64,000 nucleotides of DNA, from positions 3,801,130 through 3,865,129 of the forward strand of contig NZ_KQ947475.1 of the NCBI RefSeq assembly GCF_001506075.1, written 5' to 3'. The DNA comes from Vibrio sp. MEBiC08052. GTDB taxonomy: Bacteria > Pseudomonadota > Gammaproteobacteria > Enterobacterales > Vibrionaceae. Position 1 is the first letter of the stretch, and every line of letters begins with the position of its first letter. A program made the translations under genes and the position numbers. Below, piece by piece: positions 15,854 through 24,332 of this stretch. The notes under the pieces are model-generated. The model was not told where the DNA came from. It saw only the letters and a list, made by a program, of their open reading frames with translations, and made no database searches.

Positions 15854-17098
15854 ATGAATACCTTGTCTCCCAATTCACTGCGTATTAACGCATCCCGATT
15901 ACTCCAGTTTATCAGTGAGATGGCGCAAATCGGCGCAAGCCCAAATGGCGGTTGTAACCGTCAGGCGCTGACCGACTTAGATCGCCAAGGCCGTGCGCTA
16001 TTTCTTGATTGGTGTGAAGCCATCGGCGGGCAGCCGCGCCTTGATAGCATGGGTAACCTGTTTGTGCGTTTTCGCGGCGACAATGATGCGCTTGAACCGA
16101 TTTTGATGGGTTCGCATTTAGACACACAACCTACCGGCGGCAAGTATGACGGTGTTTATGGTGTACTCGCCGCGCTGGAAGTGATGACCACGCTGGCTGA
16201 CAGCAATATGACCTTGCCGCACCCGGTCGAGATTGTGGTCTGGAGCAATGAAGAGGGTGCACGATTCAGTCCGGCCATGTCTGGATCTGGCGTGTTTGCC
16301 GGCAAACTCAAGCAAGCCGATGTCTATCGCTCGTCAGATGACAATGGTGTGAGTTATTTGGATGCGCTTACCCGAAGTCAGCAGCTTGGCGCCATTCCTT
16401 GTCAGGCATTTCCATTTAAAGCCGCGCTTGAACTGCATATTGAGCAAGGGCCAATTCTTGAAGCAGAACGAAAAACCATCGGTGTGGTGTCTGGCGTGCA
16501 GGGCATGAACTGGTATCAGGTCACGCTTAGCGGTGAGTCGGTTCATGCCGGTCCGACACCGATGCAGATGCGTAAAGACCCCGTGCAAGGTATGACAAGA
16601 GTGCTGAGCAAACTGTTTAGCAAAACCGCTGAGTATGGTGAAGCGGCGCGGTTAACCGTGGGCAAAATCGCCACTTATCCGTCATCGCCCAACACAGTGC
16701 CGGAACGCGTCACATTTACCTTAGATGTCCGCCATCCGAATCAGGCTGAGTTGGACGCTTTATCTCGAGAAATCTTGGCGCTGTGCCAGAGTGCGGCAAG
16801 ACCACTTCGTCTGAGCTGTGACATTGAGGTGTTATGGCAATCGCCGGCGGTGGCATTTGATGCTCAGTGTATTGATGCGATTCAGACTGCGGCGGATCAG
16901 TTGGCACTCGATTCGATGCCGATTGTTTCCGGTGCCGGGCACGACTCTGTGTATTTATCAGGCATCGGGCCGACCGCAATGATTTTCGTACCGTGCAAAG
17001 ACGGTATTTCTCACAATGAAAAAGAGCACACCGAGCCTGCGCAATTGGTCGCCGGTGCCAATGTTCTGCTTCATAGTTTAATTCAACTTTCAGCCTAA
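15854..17098 (+). CDS. M20-family amidohydrolase (N-carbamoyl-amino acid hydrolase / allantoate amidohydrolase type)
   Basis: 414 residues, the usual length of the hydantoinase/carbamoylase group. Metal-binding motifs are in order: MGSHLDTQPTGGKYDGVYG (His and bridging Asp), EEGARF, LELHIEQGPILE, and a late SGAGHDSVYL. SGVQGMNWYQVTL leads into the dimerisation domain. Such enzymes cleave the carbamoyl group from N-carbamoyl-amino acids or allantoate, giving ammonia, CO2 and the free amino acid. It opens a run of eight genes on the plus strand, and the next gene is an ADI/DDAH-like enzyme that would make ureido compounds, a matching substrate. Confidence 0.87.
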   Translation: MNTLSPNSLRINASRLLQFISEMAQIGASPNGGCNRQALTDLDRQGRALFLDWCEAIGGQPRLDSMGNLFVRFRGDNDALEPILMGSHLDTQPTGGKYDGVYGVLAALEVMTTLADSNMTLPHPVEIVVWSNEEGARFSPAMSGSGVFAGKLKQADVYRSSDDNGVSYLDALTRSQQLGAIPCQAFPFKAALELHIEQGPILEAERKTIGVVSGVQGMNWYQVTLSGESVHAGPTPMQMRKDPVQGMTRVLSKLFSKTAEYGEAARLTVGKIATYPSSPNTVPERVTFTLDVRHPNQAELDALSREILALCQSAARPLRLSCDIEVLWQSPAVAFDAQCIDAIQTAADQLALDSMPIVSGAGHDSVYLSGIGPTAMIFVPCKDGISHNEKEHTEPAQLVAGANVLLHSLIQLSA

Positions 17099-17113
17099 AA
17101 GGATTTATTGAAT

Positions 17114-18022
17114 ATGACTTTTCCATTGCGTCGGCGCCAGCTTGAAGGGGGTACGGAGCCGTTATCGGATTGGGGCATTTATTCCGAAACCGGTCGTTTA
17201 CAAGAGGTGTTGGTAGGGCCGATTGATTTCTATGAGTGGCGCACCGGTAACTCAACGTCACGTCGCCACGTGAATGCGGGCGCACGCTATGACTTAGCGG
17301 TTGCTAAAGCCCAATACAATGAGATGCTCGATGTTTATCGTCAGGCTGATGTGAATGTCCATTTTTTGAGTGCCAAAGCGGAGCAACCTTACAGCCTTTT
17401 TGCCCGTGACTCTTCGGTGATGACGCCGTGGGGACCGATTATCAGCCAGATGTACAGCCCGTGGCGTCGTAGTGAATGGGTTACAGCGTTGGCGTTTTAC
17501 CAGCAAGCGGGGATCCCGATTTATGATGTAGTGACTGCCGGTTGTTTTGAAGGTGGCGACTTTATGCTGATTGAACCCGGCGTGGTGCTGTGTGGTTACT
17601 CCGGTGAGCGCACCAGTGAAGCAGGACTCGCTCAGGTGAAAAGTTGGTTTGAAAAAGAGGGCTGGGAGTTTTTCGCTGTTCCATTCGATTCTCATTTTTT
17701 ACATATGGATGTGCAGTGCGTGATGGTTGCCGAAAAACTGGCTGCGGTATGCACCGCTGTGGTACCCGATGAACTACTCGCATGGCTGAAAAGCAAACAG
17801 ATTGACATCATTGATATTCCGTATAAACAGGCCATGGAGCTTGGCTGCAACATTGTTTCGCTGGGTAATGAGCGGGTGTTGATTCCTGAAGAGAGTCTCA
17901 CCCTCAAACAGCAGTGTCATGCGCGTGGTCTGACCGTGTTTGACCCGGATATCGCGATGATCACCAAAGGTGGCGGCGGTGTGCACTGTATGTGTCAGGC
18001 ACTCAAACGCAGCGAAAAATAG
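17114..18022 (+). CDS. Arginine deiminase / dimethylarginine hydrolase-like enzyme (guanidine-modifying superfamily)
   Basis: About 302 residues. Signature segments of the amidinotransferase/ADI/DDAH fold are present: LFARDSSVMTPWGPIIS, CFEGGDFMLIEPGVVLCGYS, GERTSEAG, HMDVQCVMV with the active-site His, and the C-terminal KGGGGVHCMCQAL, where the nucleophilic Cys is about residue 292. The family hydrolyses guanidino groups to ureido groups or transfers amidines. ATG 17114 is ten bases after AAAAGGA; TTG 17108 is an alternative. It follows the carbamoylase by 15 bases, so guanidino to ureido to amino is a consistent two-step route. The real substrate is not known. Confidence 0.85.
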   Translation: MTFPLRRRQLEGGTEPLSDWGIYSETGRLQEVLVGPIDFYEWRTGNSTSRRHVNAGARYDLAVAKAQYNEMLDVYRQADVNVHFLSAKAEQPYSLFARDSSVMTPWGPIISQMYSPWRRSEWVTALAFYQQAGIPIYDVVTAGCFEGGDFMLIEPGVVLCGYSGERTSEAGLAQVKSWFEKEGWEFFAVPFDSHFLHMDVQCVMVAEKLAAVCTAVVPDELLAWLKSKQIDIIDIPYKQAMELGCNIVSLGNERVLIPEESLTLKQQCHARGLTVFDPDIAMITKGGGGVHCMCQALKRSEK

Positions 18023-18089
18023 TCGCCGTCGTTAAGCAACATTTTTAAGAAAAGGGATAAGCTGAGCAGCAAGCTACAGGGAAATCGAG

Positions 18090-18932
18090 ATGGAACTTGA
18101 GTTGTACCGAACATTGTGGGGGGTGAGCGAGCCGTTAAGTGATATTGCCCCCCGACTCAAACAAGCCGGTTTTGATGGCGTCGAAGGGCGAGTGATCCTC
18201 GATGACCACAAGCGCGCTGCATTTAAACATCAGCTTGCGCAAACCGGCCTGAGCTACATTGCGATCATCTTTACCGGCGGCGATGTAATTCCGGATCAGA
18301 GTAAAACACCCGATGAGCATTTAAACACACTTGAAACTCAGCTTGAGTATGCCAAAGCGCTCAATGCCAGGTTTGTCAATGTGTTGGCCGGTAATGACCG
18401 TTGGCCGATGGAGACACAAGTACGATTTTTCAGTCGTGCCATCGACATCGCCAGTCAGGCCGGGATTGTGTGCAGCTTTGAGACCCATCGTGGCTCATCC
18501 CTGTATAGCCCTTGGGTGACGCTTGAGCTGATGGCACGCGTGCCGGAGCTGGTTTTTACCATGGATATCAGCCACTGGTTTTTAGTCTGTGAACGTTTGC
18601 TGGACCGCCCGGAAGATGACTTAAGCGAGTATTTGCAACGTGTGTTTCACGTACAAGCGCGCGTTGGCTATGACCAAGGCGCACAAGTGCCACACCCCGG
18701 TGCACCTGAATATCAAGCTTCTCTGACCTTTCACCAAATCCTGTGGCAGCAAGTTTGGCAACACCATCTGGACAGCGGACGCTCTGTGACCACCATGACT
18801 GCTGAATTTGGCCCGGATGGCTATCTTCACCATTTGCCGTTTACCGATGTGCCGGTCGCGGATCTGTGGTCACTCAATGACTGGATTGCTAAGGAAGAAC
18901 GCGAGCATTTTCAACGTTTTGCAGAACATTAA
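18090..18932 (+). CDS. Sugar phosphate isomerase/epimerase-like TIM-barrel protein
   Basis: 280 residues of the xylose isomerase-like TIM-barrel family. LKQAGFDGVEGRV is the first strand-helix, ARFVNVLAGNDRWPMETQVR the central part, CSFETHRGSSLYSPW carries the metal-binding Glu-His, and FTMDISHWFLVCERLL the Asp and His. The late segment TAEFGPDGYLHHLPF offers a further Glu. Members isomerise or epimerise sugars and sugar acids or act on inositols. In this operon it may act together with the class II aldolase and the GhrA-like reductase on the carbon skeleton. The substrate is not known. Confidence 0.8.
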   Translation: MELELYRTLWGVSEPLSDIAPRLKQAGFDGVEGRVILDDHKRAAFKHQLAQTGLSYIAIIFTGGDVIPDQSKTPDEHLNTLETQLEYAKALNARFVNVLAGNDRWPMETQVRFFSRAIDIASQAGIVCSFETHRGSSLYSPWVTLELMARVPELVFTMDISHWFLVCERLLDRPEDDLSEYLQRVFHVQARVGYDQGAQVPHPGAPEYQASLTFHQILWQQVWQHHLDSGRSVTTMTAEFGPDGYLHHLPFTDVPVADLWSLNDWIAKEEREHFQRFAEH

Positions 18933-18994
18933 TATTTGATATGACAACCATGTTCTGCACTATGAGAATAAGCGGATTAACAAAGGATTGAATC

Positions 18995-20065
18995 ATGATC
19001 GACACAGCCAAATCGTTTACCGAAATTCCTGTGGTTAACGTGCGAGGATTATTTAGCGATGCACTGAGCGAGCGCCGGCGCGTCGCTGCTGAAATGGGCA
19101 AAGCTGCGCGCGAAGTGGGTTTTTTATACGTTACCGGGCACGGCATTCCTGCTGAAACCATCACCGGGCTACGCCGGGCGGCAAAACGTTTTTTTGCACA
19201 GTCGTTTGAAGACAAAATGCGTTACTACATTGGTCATTCGAAAACTCATAAGGGGTTTGTGCCGGAAGGCGAAGAGATCTACGGCAGTGGTAAACCGGAT
19301 CACAAAGAAGCTTACGATGTTGGTTTTCCCGCGCCGAAAGACAACCCGTATGTCCTGAATCAGACGCCATTGATTGGTGAAAATGAATGGCCGGAACTAA
19401 GCGAATTTCGCGAACCGGTTCTTGATTATTACACCACAGTATTTGCGCTGGGACGCAAACTGTTTTCAGGGTTTGCGCTGGCGCTTGGCCTTCGTGAAGA
19501 CTACTTCGATGCGATGGTGACTTGCCCGCCCGCCAAACTGCGCCTGATTCATTATCCCTACAATGGTGAAGCTGAGGATCGCCCGGGTATTGGTGCGCAC
19601 ACCGATTACGAGTGCTTCACGATGCTGCTCTCCGATCAACCCGGTTTGGAAGTGATGAACGATCACGGCGACTGGATCGATGCGCCACCCATTCAGGCGG
19701 GTGATGAAGAAGCGCTGGTGATCAACATTGGCGATATGTTAGAAGTATTCACTTCAGGCCAGTTTGTTGCGACGTCGCACCGAGTGCGTAAAGTGGCGCA
19801 TGAACGTTACTCGTTCCCACTGTTTTTTGCCTGTGATTACGACACGTTAGTCAAGCCTTTGCCTCAGTTTGATGATGGCCAAAGCGAGTACAAGGAACTC
19901 AGTATCGGTGAGCATATGTATAGTCAGGCGCTGCAAACCTATCGTTATTTGCGCGAAAAAGTCGCCAAAGGCGAACTGAGTTTGCCGCCGCGTGCCACAG
20001 GCGTTGCGACGTTTGGCCATCTTAAAAAGCATAAAAGCTCACCGCTTGAAACTCAGCAAGCCTGA
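18995..20065 (+). CDS. 2-oxoglutarate/Fe(II)-type oxygenase, isopenicillin N synthase family
   Basis: 356 residues. FTEIPVVNVRGLF at the N-terminus and VGFLYVTGHGIP are the usual DIOX_N signatures. The iron triad is complete: His202 and Asp204 in GAHTDYECFTML and His262 in VATSHRVRK. The R-x-S pair in HERYSFPLF would hold the co-substrate carboxylate. Relatives hydroxylate or ring-close amino-acid derivatives, and some act on guanidine-containing compounds. The gene lies 62 bases after the epimerase gene and before the transporter, so its product probably modifies the imported compound. The C-terminus is polar and rich in K, H and S. Confidence 0.87.
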   Translation: MIDTAKSFTEIPVVNVRGLFSDALSERRRVAAEMGKAAREVGFLYVTGHGIPAETITGLRRAAKRFFAQSFEDKMRYYIGHSKTHKGFVPEGEEIYGSGKPDHKEAYDVGFPAPKDNPYVLNQTPLIGENEWPELSEFREPVLDYYTTVFALGRKLFSGFALALGLREDYFDAMVTCPPAKLRLIHYPYNGEAEDRPGIGAHTDYECFTMLLSDQPGLEVMNDHGDWIDAPPIQAGDEEALVINIGDMLEVFTSGQFVATSHRVRKVAHERYSFPLFFACDYDTLVKPLPQFDDGQSEYKELSIGEHMYSQALQTYRYLREKVAKGELSLPPRATGVATFGHLKKHKSSPLETQQA

Positions 20066-20174
20066 CGCATAAGCGATAGGCTTTGGGCAGGCCGGGTTAT
20101 TTGACCGGTCCGGACACCGTTACTAAGCAACACATAAAGCCAGTTTTACATTACAGTCACAAGGAAGATAAATC

Positions 20175-20969
20175 ATGGAAAGAATTAAATCACTGTTGGT
20201 TGGCGCTATGTTGGCGACCGCGTTGAGTTCAACAGCGGCGATGGCGGCCAATACCCTGAATGATGGCAAATTTGTCGTCGGAATGGAAATTAGCTACCCA
20301 CCGTTCGAGTCTTACGATGGCAACAAAGTGGTCGGTTTTGACCCGGAATTAACCGCGCTGTTAGCGGGCAAAATGGGCCTCGGTTACAGTTTTAGCGATA
20401 ATAAGTTTACCGGGCTCATTTTAGGCCTTAACTCAGATAAATTTGATGCGGTCATTTCAGGTATGTACATCATTCCTGACCGCTTGAAAAAAGCCGATGC
20501 AATTCCTTATGCGCGCACTGGTGCGTCAATCATGGTGGTCAAAGGCAGCGATATCTCACCAAAAACAGAAAATGATTTGTGCGGCGTGAAAGTCGGTTTG
20601 CAGCAAGGGACAACTTGGGTTAAAGCGCTGAATGAGTTATCCGAATCTTACTGCGAGCCAAAAGGTCTGGAACCGATTCACGTTCAAGAGTTCCCAACGG
20701 CGCCGGAAGTCACCCAAGCGCTGATGTCGCGTAACGTTCAGGCACAGCTTGAAATCGCCGGTGCGGCGCAGATGTTTGTTGAACGCACCAAAGGCCGCGT
20801 GCAAATCAGTTCAGACGACTTAGTGTTTCCACAAACGCTCGGTATCTATGTCAAGAAAGACAATGCACCGCTGAAAGCGCAGCTTGAGACGGCAATGGCA
20901 GAAATTAAGGCCGACGGGTCGTATGGCGATTTGATCAAGAAATACGATCTTACCCCAGTTGAGAATTGA
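20175..20969 (+). CDS. Amino-acid-type ABC transporter solute-binding protein
   Basis: 264 residues with a signal peptide (1-24, cut after AMA). The mature protein has the bacterial extracellular solute-binding family 3 fold: FVVGMEISYPPFESYDGNKV near the start, VGFDPELTALLAGKMGL next, then KFDAVISGMYIIPDRLKKAD. Family members bind amino acids, opines or other polar nitrogen compounds. CACAAGGAAGATAA precedes the ATG. It belongs with the permease-ATPase fusion that starts 122 bases later and implies that the compound broken down by this operon is taken up through the periplasm. Confidence 0.9.
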   Translation: MERIKSLLVGAMLATALSSTAAMAANTLNDGKFVVGMEISYPPFESYDGNKVVGFDPELTALLAGKMGLGYSFSDNKFTGLILGLNSDKFDAVISGMYIIPDRLKKADAIPYARTGASIMVVKGSDISPKTENDLCGVKVGLQQGTTWVKALNELSESYCEPKGLEPIHVQEFPTAPEVTQALMSRNVQAQLEIAGAAQMFVERTKGRVQISSDDLVFPQTLGIYVKKDNAPLKAQLETAMAEIKADGSYGDLIKKYDLTPVEN

Positions 20970-21091
20970 GAAGTAATCCTGTGCGCCTTGGTCGGCTTGC
21001 ATTATCGTGGTAACGGTAAGCGTCAGGGCGTGAGTATTGCTGATTCATATTCAAGCTTGGCTTGAGAAGCCTGAAAGTCGCCGGAGTTACA

Positions 21092-22621
21092 ATGAGTTTA
21101 GATTGGGAATATTTCTTTTCGCTATTTACCATGGCCGCGTTTTACCATGCATGCGTGACCGTCATCGTGTTAAGTACGTTGTCGTGGGCGCTGGGTGCCG
21201 TATTGGGGTTTGTGGTTGCGTGCGGTAAATTATCAAATAAAAAATGGTTATCTTTGCCAACCTCGCTGTTTGTATGGTTCTTTCGCAGTGTGCCGCTTTT
21301 GGTGGTGTTAGTGTTTGTCTACAACATGCCGCAGTTGTTTCCATCCACCGGTACCTACCTTGGAGTACCGTTTATCGCCGGGCTGGTGAGCATGGTCGTG
21401 ACCGAAGCTGCCTACATGGCGGAAATTCACCGGAGCGGCTTGCTATCGGTGGCCAAAGGTCAGCGTGAAGCGGGTCATGCGCTCAGCATCGGATTTTTAG
21501 GCGTGCAGCGTATGATCGTGATTCCTCAGGCGATTCGTGTGTCGATGCCAGCGATGATCAATGAGTTCGTCACCATCATCAAACTCAGCTCGCTGGTGTC
21601 AGCTATCTCACTTCCGGAGCTACTGCAAACCGGTCAGCGCCTCTATTCACAAAACTTTCTGGTGATGGAAACCTTGCTTGCGGTTGCTGCGTATTACGTG
21701 GCGATCGTGACCATCTTTGGCTCAGTGCTACACTGGGCTGAGAAGAAAATGGACATTCCATCACGCGCACCGGAAACCCTTTCGACCAAGCAGTGTGACA
21801 AACTGCGCAGTCAAGCCATTGCGGTGAACAGCGCAGTGCTGCCAAAAGTCAAAAAAGGCGCCCCGAATGCTATTGAACTACAAGGCATTACCAAATCTTA
21901 TGGCCGTCATCAGGTATTGAAATCGATTGATCTCAAAGTCAAACCCGGTGAAGTGCTGAGTATCATCGGTCCGTCGGGGTCGGGCAAAACGACCTTGATT
22001 CGCACCATTAACGACCTCGAAAAGATCGATGGCGGTGAAATTGTATTGTATGGCGAGGGCTACATCAAAGGCGGAGCCGTCAACAACAAACGCCGTATTC
22101 GTGAAGGCATCAAACGCATTGGGATGGTGTTCCAATCGTTTAATTTGTTTCCGCACAAAACTGCGCTGCAAAATGTGATCATGGCGCCGCGCTATCACGC
22201 TAAAGCGGCGTCGTATGAAGATGCCAGAAAACAAGCGCTGTTTTTGCTCGACCGGGTCGGTTTGCTTGCTCATGCCAACAAATATCCGCATCAGTTATCG
22301 GGAGGTCAGCAGCAGCGCGTAGCGATTGCTCGATCGCTGGCAATGTCGCCTGATATTATGCTGTTTGATGAACCGACTTCGGCGCTCGATCCTGAAATGG
22401 TCGGCGAGGTCCTGAAAGTGATTCAAGACTTAGCCAAAGAGGGTATGACCATGATCATCGTTACTCACGAGATGGACTTTGCGCTGTCGGTGTCGGATCG
22501 CGTGATTATGATGGAGAACGGCGTGGTGGCGATTGATGCGTCGCCGAGTGACATTTTGAATAAAGAAAATGATAGCCAAGACTTTGAACGCGTTAAAGAA
22601 TTTATGGGGAGAGCCGCTTGA
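21092..22621 (+). CDS. ABC transporter permease fused to ATP-binding subunit (polar amino-acid type)
   Basis: About 509 residues joining two proteins that are usually separate. Residues 1-220 are a HisM/GlnP-type permease with about five membrane helices and the EAA loop around EAGHALSIGFLGVQRMIVIP. After a linker, residues 255-509 form a full ABC ATPase with Walker A GPSGSGKTT, signature LSGGQQQR, Walker B IMLFDEPTSALDPE and the switch His in IVTHEMDF. ATG 21092 has GGAG five bases upstream and is preferred over the start at 21062. It works with the preceding binding protein. Its stop overlaps the next start (TGATG). Confidence 0.9.
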   Translation: MSLDWEYFFSLFTMAAFYHACVTVIVLSTLSWALGAVLGFVVACGKLSNKKWLSLPTSLFVWFFRSVPLLVVLVFVYNMPQLFPSTGTYLGVPFIAGLVSMVVTEAAYMAEIHRSGLLSVAKGQREAGHALSIGFLGVQRMIVIPQAIRVSMPAMINEFVTIIKLSSLVSAISLPELLQTGQRLYSQNFLVMETLLAVAAYYVAIVTIFGSVLHWAEKKMDIPSRAPETLSTKQCDKLRSQAIAVNSAVLPKVKKGAPNAIELQGITKSYGRHQVLKSIDLKVKPGEVLSIIGPSGSGKTTLIRTINDLEKIDGGEIVLYGEGYIKGGAVNNKRRIREGIKRIGMVFQSFNLFPHKTALQNVIMAPRYHAKAASYEDARKQALFLLDRVGLLAHANKYPHQLSGGQQQRVAIARSLAMSPDIMLFDEPTSALDPEMVGEVLKVIQDLAKEGMTMIIVTHEMDFALSVSDRVIMMENGVVAIDASPSDILNKENDSQDFERVKEFMGRAA

Positions 22622-23352
22622 TGGATAGCCGGGAAAGACAATTGCGTCAAGACTTAGCCGCCGCCTATCGCTTGGCAGCGATGCTGGGTTGGGAAGATAC
22701 CCTTTATACCCATTTTTCGGTGCGTTTACCCGGGGTCGGGGAACCGCGCTTTTTGATCAACCCATTTGGTTTGATGTTTGATGAAGTGACCGCCAGCAAT
22801 TTGATTGTGGTCGATGCTAACGGCGAAATCATCAGCGGTGATGCCAAATATAATCCGGCAGGTTTTACGATTCACAGTGCTGTGCATATGGCGCGTGAAG
22901 ACGCGCACTGCGTCATTCACACTCACACACTTGCCGGCATGGCCGTAGCGGCGTGTCATCACGGTTTGCTGAATCTCAACCAAATCAGCGCCGAATTTCA
23001 CAATCACGTCGGTTATCATGACTACGAAGGTGTGGCATTTAATCTTGAAGAACGCAGTCGTATTCAAGCCTCACTTGGCGACAATATGGCACTGATTCTG
23101 CGTAATCATGGCTTACTCAGCGTCGGCGAAACTGTTGCCGATGCGTTTCAGGTGATGTTTTATCTCAACAAAGCGTGTGAAATTCAGCTGGCTGCTGGTC
23201 AAATGACGGGGCTTTCCGACATCAACGTGATTCCCGCTAAGCTGGCCGAGCATGTTTGCGGTCAGTTTAAGAACGTTGCTCATGAGCGGCATCTTGTGTG
23301 GCAGGCTTGGTTGCGTAAACTTGAACGTTTAGACCCCTCGTATAAGGATTAA
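22621..23352 (+). CDS. Class II aldolase/adducin-family protein
   Basis: 243 residues. The zinc ligands of the fold are visible: CVIHTHTLAGMAVAA has His-x-His, and ALILRNHGLLSVGETV holds the last His. THFSVRLPG and RFLINPFGLMFDEVTASNL are the phosphate or carboxylate-binding loops. Members cleave or decarboxylate sugar phosphates and sugar acids by retro-aldol chemistry; some are salicylaldehyde-type dehydratases. The ATG overlaps the stop of the ABC fusion by one base, so the two are co-translated. It probably acts late in the route, on the carbon skeleton. Confidence 0.87.
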   Translation: MDSRERQLRQDLAAAYRLAAMLGWEDTLYTHFSVRLPGVGEPRFLINPFGLMFDEVTASNLIVVDANGEIISGDAKYNPAGFTIHSAVHMAREDAHCVIHTHTLAGMAVAACHHGLLNLNQISAEFHNHVGYHDYEGVAFNLEERSRIQASLGDNMALILRNHGLLSVGETVADAFQVMFYLNKACEIQLAAGQMTGLSDINVIPAKLAEHVCGQFKNVAHERHLVWQAWLRKLERLDPSYKD

Positions 23353-23354
23353 GT

Positions 23355-24245
23355 GTGAAACCTGTGGTACTCGTAGCAACCAACAATCCCCGCTTCAGCA
23401 AGGTTTTGCTGGAATGCGCGGCTAAATCTCAAAACGATGTGGACTGGGTACTAAACGACGATCCTCGCGCTGCAACGGCGCAGGTCGCGGCTTGTTGGTA
23501 TCCAAGCCCGACTTTGACGCATGATTTCCCCACGCTGAAATGCTTGCATTCTCTTGGTGCCGGTGCCGATAATTTGGGGCCATTGCTGACCTCGGGGCTG
23601 AAGATTGAACGCATGGTCGATGCTGAACAGAAGCACGGTATGTTTGAATACGTATTGTGGGGCGTCCTTTATTACCAGCGCGATATGGATCGTTACCAAA
23701 GCTTTCAGCGTCAGAATCTCTGGCAAGAATTACCGCAACGTGCTGCCAGACAGATCACCATCGGTGTTCTGGGGCTTGGTGAAATTGGCGCGTATGTCGC
23801 GACTCATCTGGCGCAGATGGGCTATGTGGTGCGCGGGTGGTCGTGCTCGGAGAAGTCGCTTGAGGGCGTGACCTGTTTCGCAGGCGCTAACGCACTGGCA
23901 CAGGTGCTTGACGGGCTGGATGTGTTGGTCAACTTGTTGCCACTCAATGCTGAAACTGAAGGGCTGCTCAATGCACAAACACTCGCCAAACTGCCAGATA
24001 ATGCTGCGCTGATTCACTGCGGCCGCGGCGCGCATTTGGTGGAAGAGGATTTAATTGCAGCGCTTGACAATAAACGTCTGCGCGGCGCTTTGCTTGATGT
24101 GTTTGCCACCGAGCCACTGCCTGTGGACAGTAAACTTTGGCAGATGGAGCAGGTCGTTGTCACGCCACATATTGCATCCAGCGCCAGTTTTGAGGCGATG
24201 GTGAGGCAGATTTCTGCTGTCGCGGAGCGGTATTCTGCTTGTTGA
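23355..24245 (+). CDS. D-2-hydroxyacid dehydrogenase, glyoxylate/hydroxypyruvate reductase A type
   Basis: 296 residues, like GhrA. The Rossmann motif GVLGLGEIGAYVATHLAQMG lies near residues 137-156. The catalytic Arg is in CGRGAHLVEEDLI, Glu in FATEPLPVDSKLW and His in VVTPHIASSASFEAM. Such enzymes use NAD(P)H to reduce glyoxylate or hydroxypyruvate. The start is GTG 23355, two bases after the aldolase stop. As last gene of the operon it may remove a two- or three-carbon oxoacid released by the aldolase. Confidence 0.88.
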   Translation: MKPVVLVATNNPRFSKVLLECAAKSQNDVDWVLNDDPRAATAQVAACWYPSPTLTHDFPTLKCLHSLGAGADNLGPLLTSGLKIERMVDAEQKHGMFEYVLWGVLYYQRDMDRYQSFQRQNLWQELPQRAARQITIGVLGLGEIGAYVATHLAQMGYVVRGWSCSEKSLEGVTCFAGANALAQVLDGLDVLVNLLPLNAETEGLLNAQTLAKLPDNAALIHCGRGAHLVEEDLIAALDNKRLRGALLDVFATEPLPVDSKLWQMEQVVVTPHIASSASFEAMVRQISAVAERYSAC

Positions 24246-24270
24246 TTTGAGGGGCTGATTGAGACGAGGG

Positions 24271-24290
24271 CATGCGCATGCGCATGCGTA
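24271..24290. repeat. Alternating purine-pyrimidine palindrome between genes
   Basis: Three overlapping CATGCG units in the 88-base gap between the GhrA-like gene and the kinase gene form a self-complementary tract. Such alternating tracts can form left-handed DNA or a cruciform. Its role is unknown; it may simply be a repeat expansion. Confidence 0.5.
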
Positions 24291-24332
24291 CCGCCGCCGA
24301 GCCTGATGTTGGTGACAGAAGAAGGATGAATC

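Noticed and set aside
15912..17285. Minus-strand ORFs across the M20 hydrolase and ADI-like genes
   Set aside because: Shadow frames in GC-richer coding DNA with no motifs or start signals.
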